Shown here in pieces: positions 1-8,069 of a stretch of 11,244 bases of DNA. The translations under genes and the position numbers were made by a program. Under the pieces are notes generated by a model, which saw nothing but the letters and a program-made list of their open reading frames with translations, was not told the DNA's origin and ran no database searches. The stretch's first letter is position 1; every line of letters begins with the position of its first letter. This stretch comes from Cephalothrix spiralis (lineage: Eukaryota; Nemertea; Palaeonemertea; Archinemertea; Cephalotrichidae): positions 1-11,244 of the forward strand of contig JAUCNG010377704.1 in the NCBI GenBank assembly GCA_032353305.1, read 5' to 3'.

Positions 1-2
1 AA

Positions 3-23
3 CCCCCCCCCCCCCCCCCCCCC
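3..23. repeat. Poly-C homopolymer tract
   Basis: An uninterrupted run of 21 C sits at the left edge of the window, inside or upstream of a Gemin5 intron. Tracts this long are unstable in replication and sequencing, so the exact length may be an assembly value. The opposite strand is a G-tract. I see no gene linked to it. Confidence 0.9.
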
Positions 24-344
24 TGGACACTGCATATCATTGTATAAAAGTATTTTAGTTTTACTACTTGAGAGTATTTCATAAAATTTACGTTAAAAAG
101 ATAATTTTGTAAAAATAATTTGTTAAATTAGAAGAACCTCGTCGTAAAAATGCCTACATTAACACATATCCTACACCAGGAGGCGCTATTTCTAATCTAA
201 CACAAAACTATTCCTTGGTGCAATGTCTTGGTACTTAGTCTATGGAAACAAGTTCCCCGATTTTAAAATTTTGATTTCGGAGCTGAGAAACTTTAATTTA
301 AACTTTTATATGTTAAAAAACAATTCATCAATATCTCTTACTAG
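24..344 (+). other. Partial intron upstream of first visible Gemin5 exon
   Basis: This AT-rich noncoding stretch ends in an acceptor, with a pyrimidine-rich run and then AG at 343-344. The next exon starts in phase 0, so the unseen upstream exon should end on a codon boundary. I found no convincing Gemin5-like coding segment here in any frame. A CTCF-like core (173-186) is treated in the findings. Otherwise nothing recognisable. Confidence 0.6.
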
Positions 345-609
345 GCTGATGTAAGACGCACTGTTATTCGTTGGAAATCGGATCTATCTGTCGTTGCCGT
401 TGGAACAGAAACGGGCATGGTTGAAATCTACAATTGCCATGAATTTAAGCTTCTTGGAGTCATAAGTTTTCAGAATAAACTTGTTAGCTATATAGCTTGG
501 CACCCTGAGTTTACTGGTACAACCGTAGGTGTTTCGGAGTTCCAGGCTTGGCTGGCATTTGGATCGAATGATAATTGCATTTATGTTAACAATACTCAAA
601 GCATTTTAG
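345..609 (+). CDS. GEMIN5: Gemin5-like gene, internal exon A (WD40 propeller part)
   Basis: Gemin5 is the WD40 subunit of the SMN complex; it recognises the cap and Sm site of pre-snRNAs in the cytoplasm and also binds mRNA. This exon reads in frame from 345 through 88 codons plus one base. It begins ADVRRTVIRWKSDLSVVAVG and continues with NKLVSYIAWHPE, then FGSNDNCIYVNNTQSIL. That is the WD40 pattern of a strand with W-x-x-D, a later I-x-W-H-P, and a blade end with S-N-D-x-x-I-Y-V. The order and wording resemble the second propeller of animal Gemin5. The acceptor AG is at 343-344 and the donor is GTGAGT at 610; the exon ends in phase 1 and its last base joins the next exon to make a Gly codon. 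An internal ATG at 417 is not the real start, because clear homology extends upstream of it. Gene identity is recognised from memory of the family, not from a search. Confidence 0.8.
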
Positions 610-777
610 GTGAGTATTTTATGCACATGTTTTTAATACTTCAACTGTTAATGCTCGGGATACAATTTCATACCACTCAAGGCTATGTGAATGCCGACTG
701 AATCTTTCGACGCACTTTTTGATTATTGTGACTGAAAAGGGTGTCACAGTTTAACGCGTGTTAAAATTACCTAAAAT

Positions 778-858
778 TGTAGTCATGATGACTGAGTGGT
801 TAAGGCGTTTGCTTCGGTACCAATTTCGCGGGTCGACATGGTTCGAATCTCGCTTGTG
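778..858 (+). repeat. tRNA-derived SINE-like unit or tRNA pseudogene
   Basis: A polymerase III type internal promoter is visible. A box A-like TGACTGAGTGG lies at 789-799, followed by TTAAGGCG as in class II (Ser/Leu) tRNAs. A box B-like GGTTCGAATCT lies at 840-850, with 40 nt between the boxes. A GTAGTC just upstream recalls the 5' end of a tRNA-Ser. The acceptor and anticodon stems do not pair properly, so this is not a working tRNA gene. A tRNA-headed SINE or an old tRNA pseudogene fits better. The 3' boundary of any SINE body cannot be placed, and no tail repeat or target-site duplication was found. Confidence 0.6.
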
Positions 859-1029
859 TTTTTAGATCTTGAGAGACGATGAATGTTCCGTTTTAGTTGA
901 TTTTAGTACAAGGTCAGATAATATAAAAATAGACTCTGGGAACGTTATTTAAAACCAACTCGAAAGGTCGCGATTTTGACCGACACATATGTTGGCGTTA
1001 CTTGTGTGTGATTGCGGAAGTGGAGTATA

Positions 1030-1567
1030 CAGTGTGTCCCAATATTATGGAAAACAGCAAGATGACGTCATATTGTGACTAAATCATGAATATTTTAATA
1101 ATTGCAAAAAATACCTATTTGAGAACATGGCCTTCTCTCCCGAATAAAACAGATTTGGTGCAGATCGGTAAATAACTAAGGGAGCTACGATGATTCTCCC
1201 GAAAAACACTGGTTTCATTTTCCCCACCCTAAATCACATACTAAATCGAGAGAATGCTTTTTTCAATCACTCTAAAATCAATCTGGAATATTTTCAGTGA
1301 ATTTCAAATTTTAATTTTGAAAGTTTGTGAATAGTAAATTGAATAAGAATTTTTTTTAAATACGTCTTAAAAAATCAAATTTCCGAGGATCACATTTCCG
1401 AGAAAGGACGTTCATTTGGGGAAAATTTTACTTTTTTTGGTCCTTTTGGAACATTTATGTATCTCAGTTGTTGTAAAACAGATTTGAAAGAAAATACCAT
1501 GGTCAATTCATAATAAAGTCACAATATGACGTCATCTGGCCGTTTTCCATAATATTGGGACACCCTG
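1030..1567. mobile_element. 538-bp MITE, Tc1/mariner-like ends, TA target site
   Basis: The two ends are inverted copies over about 60 bp. The left end reads CAGTGTGTCCCAATATTATG and the right end, reverse-complemented, reads CAGGGTGTCCCAATATTATG; they differ at about six positions over 62 bp. A TA dinucleotide flanks each side (1028-1029 and 1568-1569), the target duplication typical of the Tc1/mariner superfamily. The interior is AT-rich and has no transposase ORF, so it is non-autonomous and must have been moved by an enzyme encoded elsewhere. Each terminal repeat carries a perfect TGACGTCA (1063-1070 and 1527-1534). The high similarity of the arms suggests modest age. It lies within a Gemin5 intron and does not disturb splice sites. 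Confidence 0.85.
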
Positions 1568-1698
1568 TATATATTGTTTGTATCCATAAGACTCTCCAAA
1601 GGGCGCTTGAAGCCATAAGAAGTGGGCGGTGATTAATGTTCGGGATATATCTCTTTAATTGTGTACTGATCATATTTTTGTTATATTTACATCTTCAG

Positions 1699-1841
1699 GT
1701 AATGAATATGGAACAAAAGTAGTAAATGTATCAGAGCCACTTTGCAAGTTGGAGGGACATCGAAATCATGTTACATGTGTCTCATGGTCCCCACACACCG
1801 ATGGAATGATTCTTTCGTCATCGTTTGATGGAACTGTTCAG
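1699..1841 (+). CDS. GEMIN5: Gemin5-like gene, internal exon B (WD40 blade)
   Basis: This exon reads in phase from the preceding one: base 609 plus 1699-1700 make a Gly codon. It encodes LEGHRNHVTCVSWSPHTDG and then MILSSSFDGTVQ. This is a textbook WD40 blade with GH at the start, V-x-W-S-P, and S-x-D-G-T near the end. The closing V-W lies at the start of the next exon, so the intron splits the blade just before the WD dipeptide. The acceptor is TTCAG ending at 1698. The donor is CAG|GTATTA with GT at 1842-1843, and the exon ends in phase 0. An ATG at 1659 lies in the intron and is not a start. The wording and blade order match the second propeller of animal Gemin5. Confidence 0.85.
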
Positions 1842-2626
1842 GTATTATTTCCAAATTTATACTATCAAAAACCAGGGTCAAAACATGCAGTTTTCAAAAT
1901 ATGTGAAGTCCTATAAATTTTGTAATCCTCGCTTTGACTGCCAGTGCCTAATGAAATTCCGGATTTAAATTTAGCACCTACCAGACGCCGCACTGATTTG
2001 CTAAATTCATAACCACAATATATTTAGCACTCGCGGGCAGTTGCATTTAATTTTGGTCTAAAAAGTTAAGGAATTCTTGAAGTTTAATGAAAGTCGTATC
2101 AGGGAAAATATTTTCACGACAAATATTTTTCATGATCATTTATTTGTCGTGAATTGTTCAAGGAAAGAATGGCCACTCAATGCACTAATAATGTCATCAG
2201 GGGTTAATAGTAGGGGTATGAAACAATTTTTTATTTGATTTCACTTAATTTGGCAGTCAATTATGACGTCAGCATACAACAATTACTAGCCCAGTGTTAT
2301 GCCTTGATTTACAGTCCAGTGATTTAAATATTGGGGTTCGTTGAAGATTTGAATCAAAGTTGTGAATTGATTTTTATCATGCTACTTTTTCTTCTTTTGC
2401 TAAGGAGATCATTTTGCGGCCAATGAGCTATAGTTTATCGAATTTGGTTAAGTATAGTAAATTGACTTTAAAAAAAGTGAAATCAGGAAAAATAACGCTT
2501 CTATTAACACCTGATATCAACTAAAAGCACTAAAACTATTTAAAAAATTAATATTTTTATAATCGTAAAGTGGATTTAGGTCGCTAGCTTGTTCGAATAT
2601 GAAAATAACGATTTCGTGTTTTATAG
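1842..2626 (+). other. Gemin5 intron (785 bp)
   Basis: This phase 0 GT-AG intron has its acceptor TTATAG ending at 2626. It contains a 13-bp-arm hairpin (2113-2153), a short inverted repeat AATTTAGCA/TGCTAAATT (1968-1976 and 1999-2007), and a third TGACGTCA (2264-2271). No coding sequence or RNA gene was seen. Confidence 0.75.
2113..2153. repeat. Hairpin-forming inverted repeat
   Basis: The arms TTCACGACAAATA (2113-2125) and TATTTGTCGTGAA (2141-2153) are perfect reverse complements separated by 15 nt. The stretch TCACGACAAATATTT recurs near 9455-9469 in another intron of the same gene, with looser similarity continuing for about another 16 bp. It may therefore be part of a dispersed repeat rather than a one-off hairpin. 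No function is assigned. Confidence 0.6.
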
Positions 2627-2795
2627 GTGTGGAACGCAAGAACTGGCACTCCTCTGGCGAATTACAGAGGCCATTCGTCTGCTGTATTGACGGCTATTTG
2701 GAGTTCATATGACGAAGATGTTATATTTAGCGGTGGTCAAGATTGTTCTGTTATGGTTTGGAAAATATCTCGTCAGGAAGATAAGAAACCGCCAG
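2627..2795 (+). CDS. GEMIN5: Gemin5-like gene, internal exon C (last WD40 blade)
   Basis: The exon opens with VWNARTGTPLANYRGHSSAV, which completes the previous blade's V-W. It then supplies another full blade: LTAIWSSYDEDVIFSGGQD followed by CSVMVWKI, and ends RQEDKKPP. In known Gemin5 proteins the second propeller closes in the same way and is followed by a Pro-Pro and a basic linker, which matches the next exon. The acceptor is TTATAG|GTG, so the first codon is GTG for Val, an internal codon and not a start. The donor is CCAG|GTAAAT, with exon end at 2795 in phase 1. The next intron is unusually long because it contains the nested ankyrin-kinase gene. Confidence 0.87.
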
Positions 2796-2968
2796 GTAAA
2801 TATTTATATTAATATATTTTTTAAATTAAAGATTTTAGGTTATCGCGAAGAGATGTCACATTATAATATGGGATCAGATTTCCGTCATTCAGTGAGTAAA
2901 AAGTATATTTGGTTTGTAGATACAGGGCTATGAGTGCTACACGACGATATAATTGTTTAGGTGATTCA

Positions 2969-3066
2969 AGGTCAAAGTCACCCTTCTCTCCAGGTTCTTT
3001 ATTTCTTTTATAGAATGGCAAGAGTGGACAATATAGGCCTGAACAATGGGTCAAAGTCAGAGGTCA
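2969..3066 (+). promoter_or_regulatory. Cluster of nuclear-receptor-like half-sites
   Basis: AGGTCAAAGTCA at 2969-2980 and GGGTCAAAGTCA at 3048-3059 share the 11-mer GGTCAAAGTCA, and the second is followed by AGGTCA at 3061-3066. These match RGKTCA-type half-sites used by nuclear receptors, with zero or one base between them. They lie in the intron, about 570-670 bp downstream of the nested gene's stop codon. A chance or repeat-derived origin is quite possible. Confidence 0.25.
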
Positions 3067-3634
3067 AACTTTAAAAAAACAACATATTTTTCAAAATCTA
3101 TTCGCAATTCTTATTTTCATTTTATCTACATAATTGCACGTTAATTCATTTTAAAAAAATTCAACGATAACTTCTTACATAAAGGATCAGAAACGCCGCC
3201 AAAACTCTACGTTTGCCAGTTTATCGGGCGCAATAATGAAAAGTATGTAGAAAACACTTGCAAGTTCAATGTTGCTTCATAGAACACAAAAAACAGTCGC
3301 TAAACACGATTCGAATATGAGTCTAAATTATCCTTATTTGATTTCTTAATTCTAATATTTTCACTCGCACCTTTAGCATTCATTTTACGAAGCATATCTG
3401 CTATATTCGGTACCGTTATTTTCAGATAGTGTTTTCGGTCATCAAAAAACTTTATATGTATTATACATGTAACACGCTGATCAGACCCATTACGCTATCT
3501 CTAGATATTGAAATAACAATACACCGTATTTAGCTAAAAAGTGCTCTAAAAACTAAGTTGGCAACACATATTTTGGCTAATTGTATTACGTGTTCAGCAT
3601 TATGGTACAATCCTAAAGTATATTATTAAAGAAA

Positions 3635-6600
3635 TTAATATGTTATAGTCCAGTCCTTCAGTAAGCTAGTTGCGCTTGCGATGTCGCATTTAAAAAGAGT
3701 ACTAGCTGGTTGAACAAAGCCTTTCGATGTTTTAGTTCGGCTAAATAAATCGATGATAGTGTCACTCACATCTGGTACTTTGTATTCAATCATCTTCAGA
3801 GGTCTAAGGTCTGGGTTGTCGGAATGGAGTTCTTTTAGTACAACTTCAAACATCTTTTTAGCTTTCCTAGCTGATAACCGTTTATCATAGTCATACTCTA
3901 AGCATCCATTCACGATTGATGTGACCACTTTTTCGATTTCTCGTGTTGGATCACCTATTCCAGGCGTTATACCATCTTTTAGTAATGTGATAACTTCTGA
4001 TCTTGGATGTTTATCAAATGGATCCAGTTTATAGTACAGCTGACCGACGTATATCTCCACCAAAATAAGACCCACGGAAAATTGGTCAGAGGCAGATGAA
4101 TATCTACATGGTTCCCTCAGGACCTCTGGTGCTGAGTAAAATTTAGTACCTTTAAATTTATATGTTTCCTCAACTCCACTTTCCAAAATCTTAGCAAGGC
4201 CAAAGTCACATATCTTTACTTTATTGTCAAAACTGAGAAGTATGTTCCGCAGTTTAATGTCTTTATGAACATACGATTGTGAATGAATATATTCCATTCC
4301 ACTAATAATTTGAATGGCATGATTAACATACTGCTGTAACGTCAATGCAAAATCAGTGGCACATCTTGGATTCCTTCTATTTGCGTAGCCATCCTTAATA
4401 TAAAAATCATAAAGATCCTCGCGACATAGCTCAGTAACAATGTAAATCATTGTTTTTTCTAGACCTATGTCATATTTCATTTGATAGCCAAAGAAAATTA
4501 CAAGGAATTCGTGACGTAGTTTTAATAGGCAATCAGTTTCTTGTTCAAGAAGAGGAAGAATGTAATTTTTTTTCTGAAAGTCAATGCATTTAACTGCCAC
4601 TCGTTGGTACACTTTGTCTTTTGTTTTACCCAACCTTACTACTGCAAAAGATCCTTTACCCAATATTCGATCTTGTATTTCAAATGTATTCATGATTGCT
4701 TCACTTTCTTGAGATAAAATAATGCCAGTAATCAAGTTGCGTAGATCATTTTCAGAAATATCTCTTTTTATAAAATGTTTCGACAACTCGTCTTTTTGTT
4801 CCTGTAATCTATTAAGATCAGTAATGAAATTTTCAATTACTGCAATGTAATTTCTCAAAGTGCTATTTTCAATTTCATTAACTACGTGTATCATGCCTTG
4901 ATCTCTGAGGTCTTTCATTATTTTACAGCATTTTTTAACATTTTCAATATGAACCAGAAGACGATTGCAAAAGTTATTGTCAATAGATTCACAAATCGCC
5001 TCTTCTTCGAGGTTTATGTTGAACCCAGCTTTAATGATAGTTATTAGAACATTGACATGACCATTTATTGCAGCAAATCCTAAAGTATGACAGCAACGCA
5101 AAGATAAAGAAAAATCAGTCTGCTTCAAAATTGAATTAACACATTCCAAATGACCGTTTCGTGCTGAATAATATAAAACGGACTTCCCGTTAATATCAGT
5201 ATTATTTACATGCGCATTATTTTGGATAAGATATTTCAAACAGTCTAATTGGCCATTTTGAGCTGCAATAAACAGTGCTGTCACACCATCATTGGCTGCA
5301 TGATTTACATCTGCATTATTTTGAATAAGGTATTTCACACAGTCTATATGACCGTGTTGAGTCGCAAATAACAGTGCTGTCACATCATCACTGGCTGCAT
5401 GATTTACATTTGCATTGTTTTGAATAAGGTATTTCAAACAGTCTAAATTATTAACCGCATTAAACAATGCTGTCTGACCGTCATTGTTGGCATGATTTAC
5501 ATCTATAGCGTATTGAATAAGGTTTTTCACACAGTCTAAATGACCGTTTTGAGCCGCAGAGAACAGAGCTGTCCGACCATCAGTGGCAGCATGATTTACA
5601 TTTGCATTATTTTGGATAAGGTATTTCAAACAGTCTAAATGGCCATTTTGAGCCGCAAAAATCAGTGCTATCAAACCATCATTGGCTGCACAATTTACAT
5701 CTGCATTGTTTAGAATAAGATATTTCAAACAGTCTAATTGGCCATTTTGAGACGCAATAAATAGTGCTATTTCACCATCATTGGCTGCATGGTTTACATC
5801 TGCATTGTTTTGAATAAGGTATTTCACACAGTCTAAATGGCCATTTTGAGTCGCATAGAACAGTGCTGTCCAACCAGTACTGTCTGCATGATTTACTTTT
5901 GCATTGTTTTGAATAAGGTATTTCAAACAGTCTAAATGACCATTATCAACCGCATTAAACAATGCTGTCTGATTTTTATTGTTGGCATGATTTACATCTG
6001 CATTTTGTTGAATTAGGTATCTCACACAGTCAAAATAGCCACTTTGACATGCAAAGAACAGTGCTGTCACATCATCACTGGCTGCATGATTTACATTTGC
6101 ATTGTTTTGAATAAGGTATTTCAAACAGTCTAAATTATTAACCGCATTAAACAATGCTGTCTGACCGTCATTGTTGGCATGATTTACATCTATAGTGTAT
6201 TGAATAAGGTTTTTCACACAGTCCAAATGACCGTTTTGAGCCGCAAAGAACAGAGCTGTCCGACCATCAGTGGCAGCATGATTTACATTTGCATTCTTTT
6301 GGATAAGGTATTTCAAACAGTCTAAATGGCCATTTTGAGCCGCAATAATCAGTGCTATCAAACCATCATTGGCTGCACAATTTACATCTGCATTGTTTAG
6401 AATAAGGTATTTCAAACAGTCTAATTGGCCATTTTGAGACGCAATAAATAGTGCTATTACACCATCATTGGCTGCATGGTTTACATCTGCATTGTTTTGA
6501 ATAAGGTATTTCACACAGTTTAAATAGCCACTTTGAACTGCAAAGAACAGTGCTGTCACACCATCACTGGCTGCATGATTAACATTTGCATTGTTTTGAA

Positions 6601-8044
6601 TAAGGTATTTCAAACAGTCTAAATGACCATTATCAACCGCATTAAACAATGCTGTCTGACCGTCAATTTTGGCATGATTTACATCTACAGTGTATTGAAT
6701 AAGGCTTTTCACACAGTCTAAATGACCATTTTGAGTCGCATAGAACAGAGCTGTCCGACCATCAGTGGCCGCATGATTTACATTTGCATTATTTTGGATA
6801 AGGTATTTCAAACAGTCTAAATGGCCATTTTGAGCCGCAAAAATCAGTGCTATCAAACCATCATTGGCTGCATGATTTACATCTGCATTGTTTTGAATAA
6901 GGTATTTCAAACAGTCTAAATGACCATTTGTAGCCGCAAGGAACAATACTGTCCGATCGTCATTGTTGGCATGATTTACGTTTCCATTGTTTTGAATAAG
7001 GTATTTCACACAGTCTAAATTGCCACTTTGAACTGCAAAGAACAGTGCTGTCACATCATCATTTCTGGCTGCATGATTTACATTTGCATTGTTTTGGATA
7101 AGGTATTTCAAACAGTCTAAATGGCCATATTCAGCCGCAGTAAACAGTGCTATCAAACCATCAATGGCTGCATGATTTACATCTGCATTGGTTTGAATAA
7201 GGTTTTTCACACAGTCTAAACAACCGTTTTGAGCCGCAAAGAACAGAGCTGTCCGACCATCAGTGGCCGCATGATTTACTATTGCATTATTTTGGATAAG
7301 GTATTTCAAACAGTCTAAATGGCCACTTTGAGCTGCAAGAAACAGTACTGTTCGATTATCATTATTGGCATGATTTACATCTGCATTTTGTTTAATTAGG
7401 TATCTCACACAGTCAAAATGGCGATTTTCAGTTGCAAAGAACAGTGCTGTCTGATCGTCATTATCAGCATGATTAACATCAGCAGTGTATTTGATAAGGT
7501 ATTTCACACAGTCTAAATGACCATTTTCAGCCGCAAAAAATAATGCTGCCCTACCATCATCGACTGTATGATTTACATCTGCACTGTATTCAATAAGGTA
7601 TTTCAAACTGTCTAAATGGCCATTTTGAGCTGCAAAGAACAGTGCTGTGAAACCATAAATGGCTGCATGATTTACATCTGCATTCGTTTCAATGAGTAAC
7701 TTAACCATCTCTAGATTATCTTCATAATATGTAGCAAATATCAATGGCGTATATCCATATTCATAAGTATTATTTGCATCTTGATCAGATTCAATGAGAT
7801 ATTTAGTAATGTCCCTATATCCATTTATAACAGTTTCTCTTAAAAATTCTTTTTTGTTGCCGTCTTTCATCATTTTAAGCATAAGTAAAGCACCTGACAA
7901 AGCAAGGCGGATGTCAACTGCATGGGAAGAATATCCTTGAGTATATCCTTGGTACCGGGACAAAACATATAACGTCGACAAAATACATAATAGACAAACT
8001 ATATAATCCCAAAATGAGTCCCCTTGAGTGTATCCTGTATCCAT
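3635..8044 (-). CDS. Ankyrin-repeat protein kinase, single-exon nested gene
   Basis: This is an uninterrupted 1469-residue ORF. The ATG at 8044 is the first in-frame ATG after an in-frame TAA about 50 bp upstream. Domains in order: a short hydrophobic segment (residues 14-28); about 29 ankyrin repeats (about 62-1015, mostly 33 aa, consensus DGxTALFFAAQNGHLDCVKY); a helical linker (about 1016-1120); a kinase domain (about 1124-1405); and a 65-residue tail. Kinase motifs are complete: glycine loop GKGSFAVV (1129-1136), AVK lysine 1152, probable helix-C Glu 1169, HKDIKLRN (1260-1267), DFG (1280-1282) and APE (1305-1307). The catalytic loop has Lys where most kinases have Arg, so it is a non-RD type. 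The HxDxKxxN loop with Lys favours Ser/Thr specificity. RNase L shares the ankyrin-then-kinase order, but no KEN nuclease domain follows here. By family analogy the repeats bind a partner and the kinase signals; the substrate is unknown. It lies antisense within a Gemin5 intron. Confidence 0.9.
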   Translation of the reverse strand: MDTGYTQGDSFWDYIVCLLCILSTLYVLSRYQGYTQGYSSHAVDIRLALSGALLMLKMMKDGNKKEFLRETVINGYRDITKYLIESDQDANNTYEYGYTPLIFATYYEDNLEMVKLLIETNADVNHAAIYGFTALFFAAQNGHLDSLKYLIEYSADVNHTVDDGRAALFFAAENGHLDCVKYLIKYTADVNHADNDDQTALFFATENRHFDCVRYLIKQNADVNHANNDNRTVLFLAAQSGHLDCLKYLIQNNAIVNHAATDGRTALFFAAQNGCLDCVKNLIQTNADVNHAAIDGLIALFTAAEYGHLDCLKYLIQNNANVNHAARNDDVTALFFAVQSGNLDCVKYLIQNNGNVNHANNDDRTVLFLAATNGHLDCLKYLIQNNADVNHAANDGLIALIFAAQNGHLDCLKYLIQNNANVNHAATDGRTALFYATQNGHLDCVKSLIQYTVDVNHAKIDGQTALFNAVDNGHLDCLKYLIQNNANVNHAASDGVTALFFAVQSGYLNCVKYLIQNNADVNHAANDGVIALFIASQNGQLDCLKYLILNNADVNCAANDGLIALIIAAQNGHLDCLKYLIQKNANVNHAATDGRTALFFAAQNGHLDCVKNLIQYTIDVNHANNDGQTALFNAVNNLDCLKYLIQNNANVNHAASDDVTALFFACQSGYFDCVRYLIQQNADVNHANNKNQTALFNAVDNGHLDCLKYLIQNNAKVNHADSTGWTALFYATQNGHLDCVKYLIQNNADVNHAANDGEIALFIASQNGQLDCLKYLILNNADVNCAANDGLIALIFAAQNGHLDCLKYLIQNNANVNHAATDGRTALFSAAQNGHLDCVKNLIQYAIDVNHANNDGQTALFNAVNNLDCLKYLIQNNANVNHAASDDVTALLFATQHGHIDCVKYLIQNNADVNHAANDGVTALFIAAQNGQLDCLKYLIQNNAHVNNTDINGKSVLYYSARNGHLECVNSILKQTDFSLSLRCCHTLGFAAINGHVNVLITIIKAGFNINLEEEAICESIDNNFCNRLLVHIENVKKCCKIMKDLRDQGMIHVVNEIENSTLRNYIAVIENFITDLNRLQEQKDELSKHFIKRDISENDLRNLITGIILSQESEAIMNTFEIQDRILGKGSFAVVRLGKTKDKVYQRVAVKCIDFQKKNYILPLLEQETDCLLKLRHEFLVIFFGYQMKYDIGLEKTMIYIVTELCREDLYDFYIKDGYANRRNPRCATDFALTLQQYVNHAIQIISGMEYIHSQSYVHKDIKLRNILLSFDNKVKICDFGLAKILESGVEETYKFKGTKFYSAPEVLREPCRYSSASDQFSVGLILVEIYVGQLYYKLDPFDKHPRSEVITLLKDGITPGIGDPTREIEKVVTSIVNGCLEYDYDKRLSARKAKKMFEVVLKELHSDNPDLRPLKMIEYKVPDVSDTIIDLFSRTKTSKGFVQPASTLFKCDIASATSLLKDWTITY
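5380..6527. repeat. 687-bp higher-order duplication in the ankyrin array
   Basis: Two blocks, about 5380-5840 and 6067-6527, are nearly identical at a fixed offset of 687 bp (229 codons). That equals seven ankyrin repeats less two residues. Both blocks contain the same shortened repeat, NAVNNLDCLKYL instead of NAVDNGHLDCLKYL, which proves common descent. Repeats 15-19 of the protein correspond to repeats 22-26. Related but more diverged copies of one sub-block sit 495 and 993 bp further on, at about 6746 and 7244. The pattern indicates repeated unequal exchange within the gene. Confidence 0.85.
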
Positions 8045-8069
8045 ATTGATTTGAATTAAGCTGATAAAT

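Larger units (their letters stand above)
610..1698 (+). other. Gemin5 intron (1089 bp) with SINE-like unit and MITE
   Basis: This is a phase 1 GT-AG intron, with donor GTGAGT at 610 and acceptor TTCAG ending at 1698. It holds a tRNA-derived unit (about 778-858) and a 538-bp inverted-repeat transposon (1030-1567). The segments 610-777 and 859-1029 show no coding potential or recognisable motif; part of the latter may be the tail of the SINE-like unit. The stretch 1568-1698 is plain intron. Confidence 0.75.

Noticed and set aside
384-599. Minus-strand open frame of 71 codons
   Set aside because: It is the shadow of the Gemin5 WD40 exon on the plus strand.
778-858. A functional tRNA-Ser or tRNA-Leu gene
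   Set aside because: The A and B boxes are recognisable, but the acceptor and anticodon stems do not pair, so a tRNA-derived repeat or pseudogene is the better call.
1030-1567. Autonomous Tc1/mariner transposon
   Set aside because: The element is only 538 bp and has no transposase reading frame.
2709-3054. Short open frames on both strands downstream of exon C
   Set aside because: They have no domain or homology that I recognise; one overlaps the exon in another frame and the other is intronic.
5200-7700. CRISPR-like or satellite array from the regular spacing near 99 bp
   Set aside because: The period is three times 33 codons and stays in one open frame, so it is the ankyrin coding repeat.
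3635-8044. RNase L or IRE1 homolog
   Set aside because: The ankyrin-then-kinase order matches RNase L, but only about 65 residues follow the kinase and no KEN nuclease domain is visible. The kinase also keeps its catalytic motifs.
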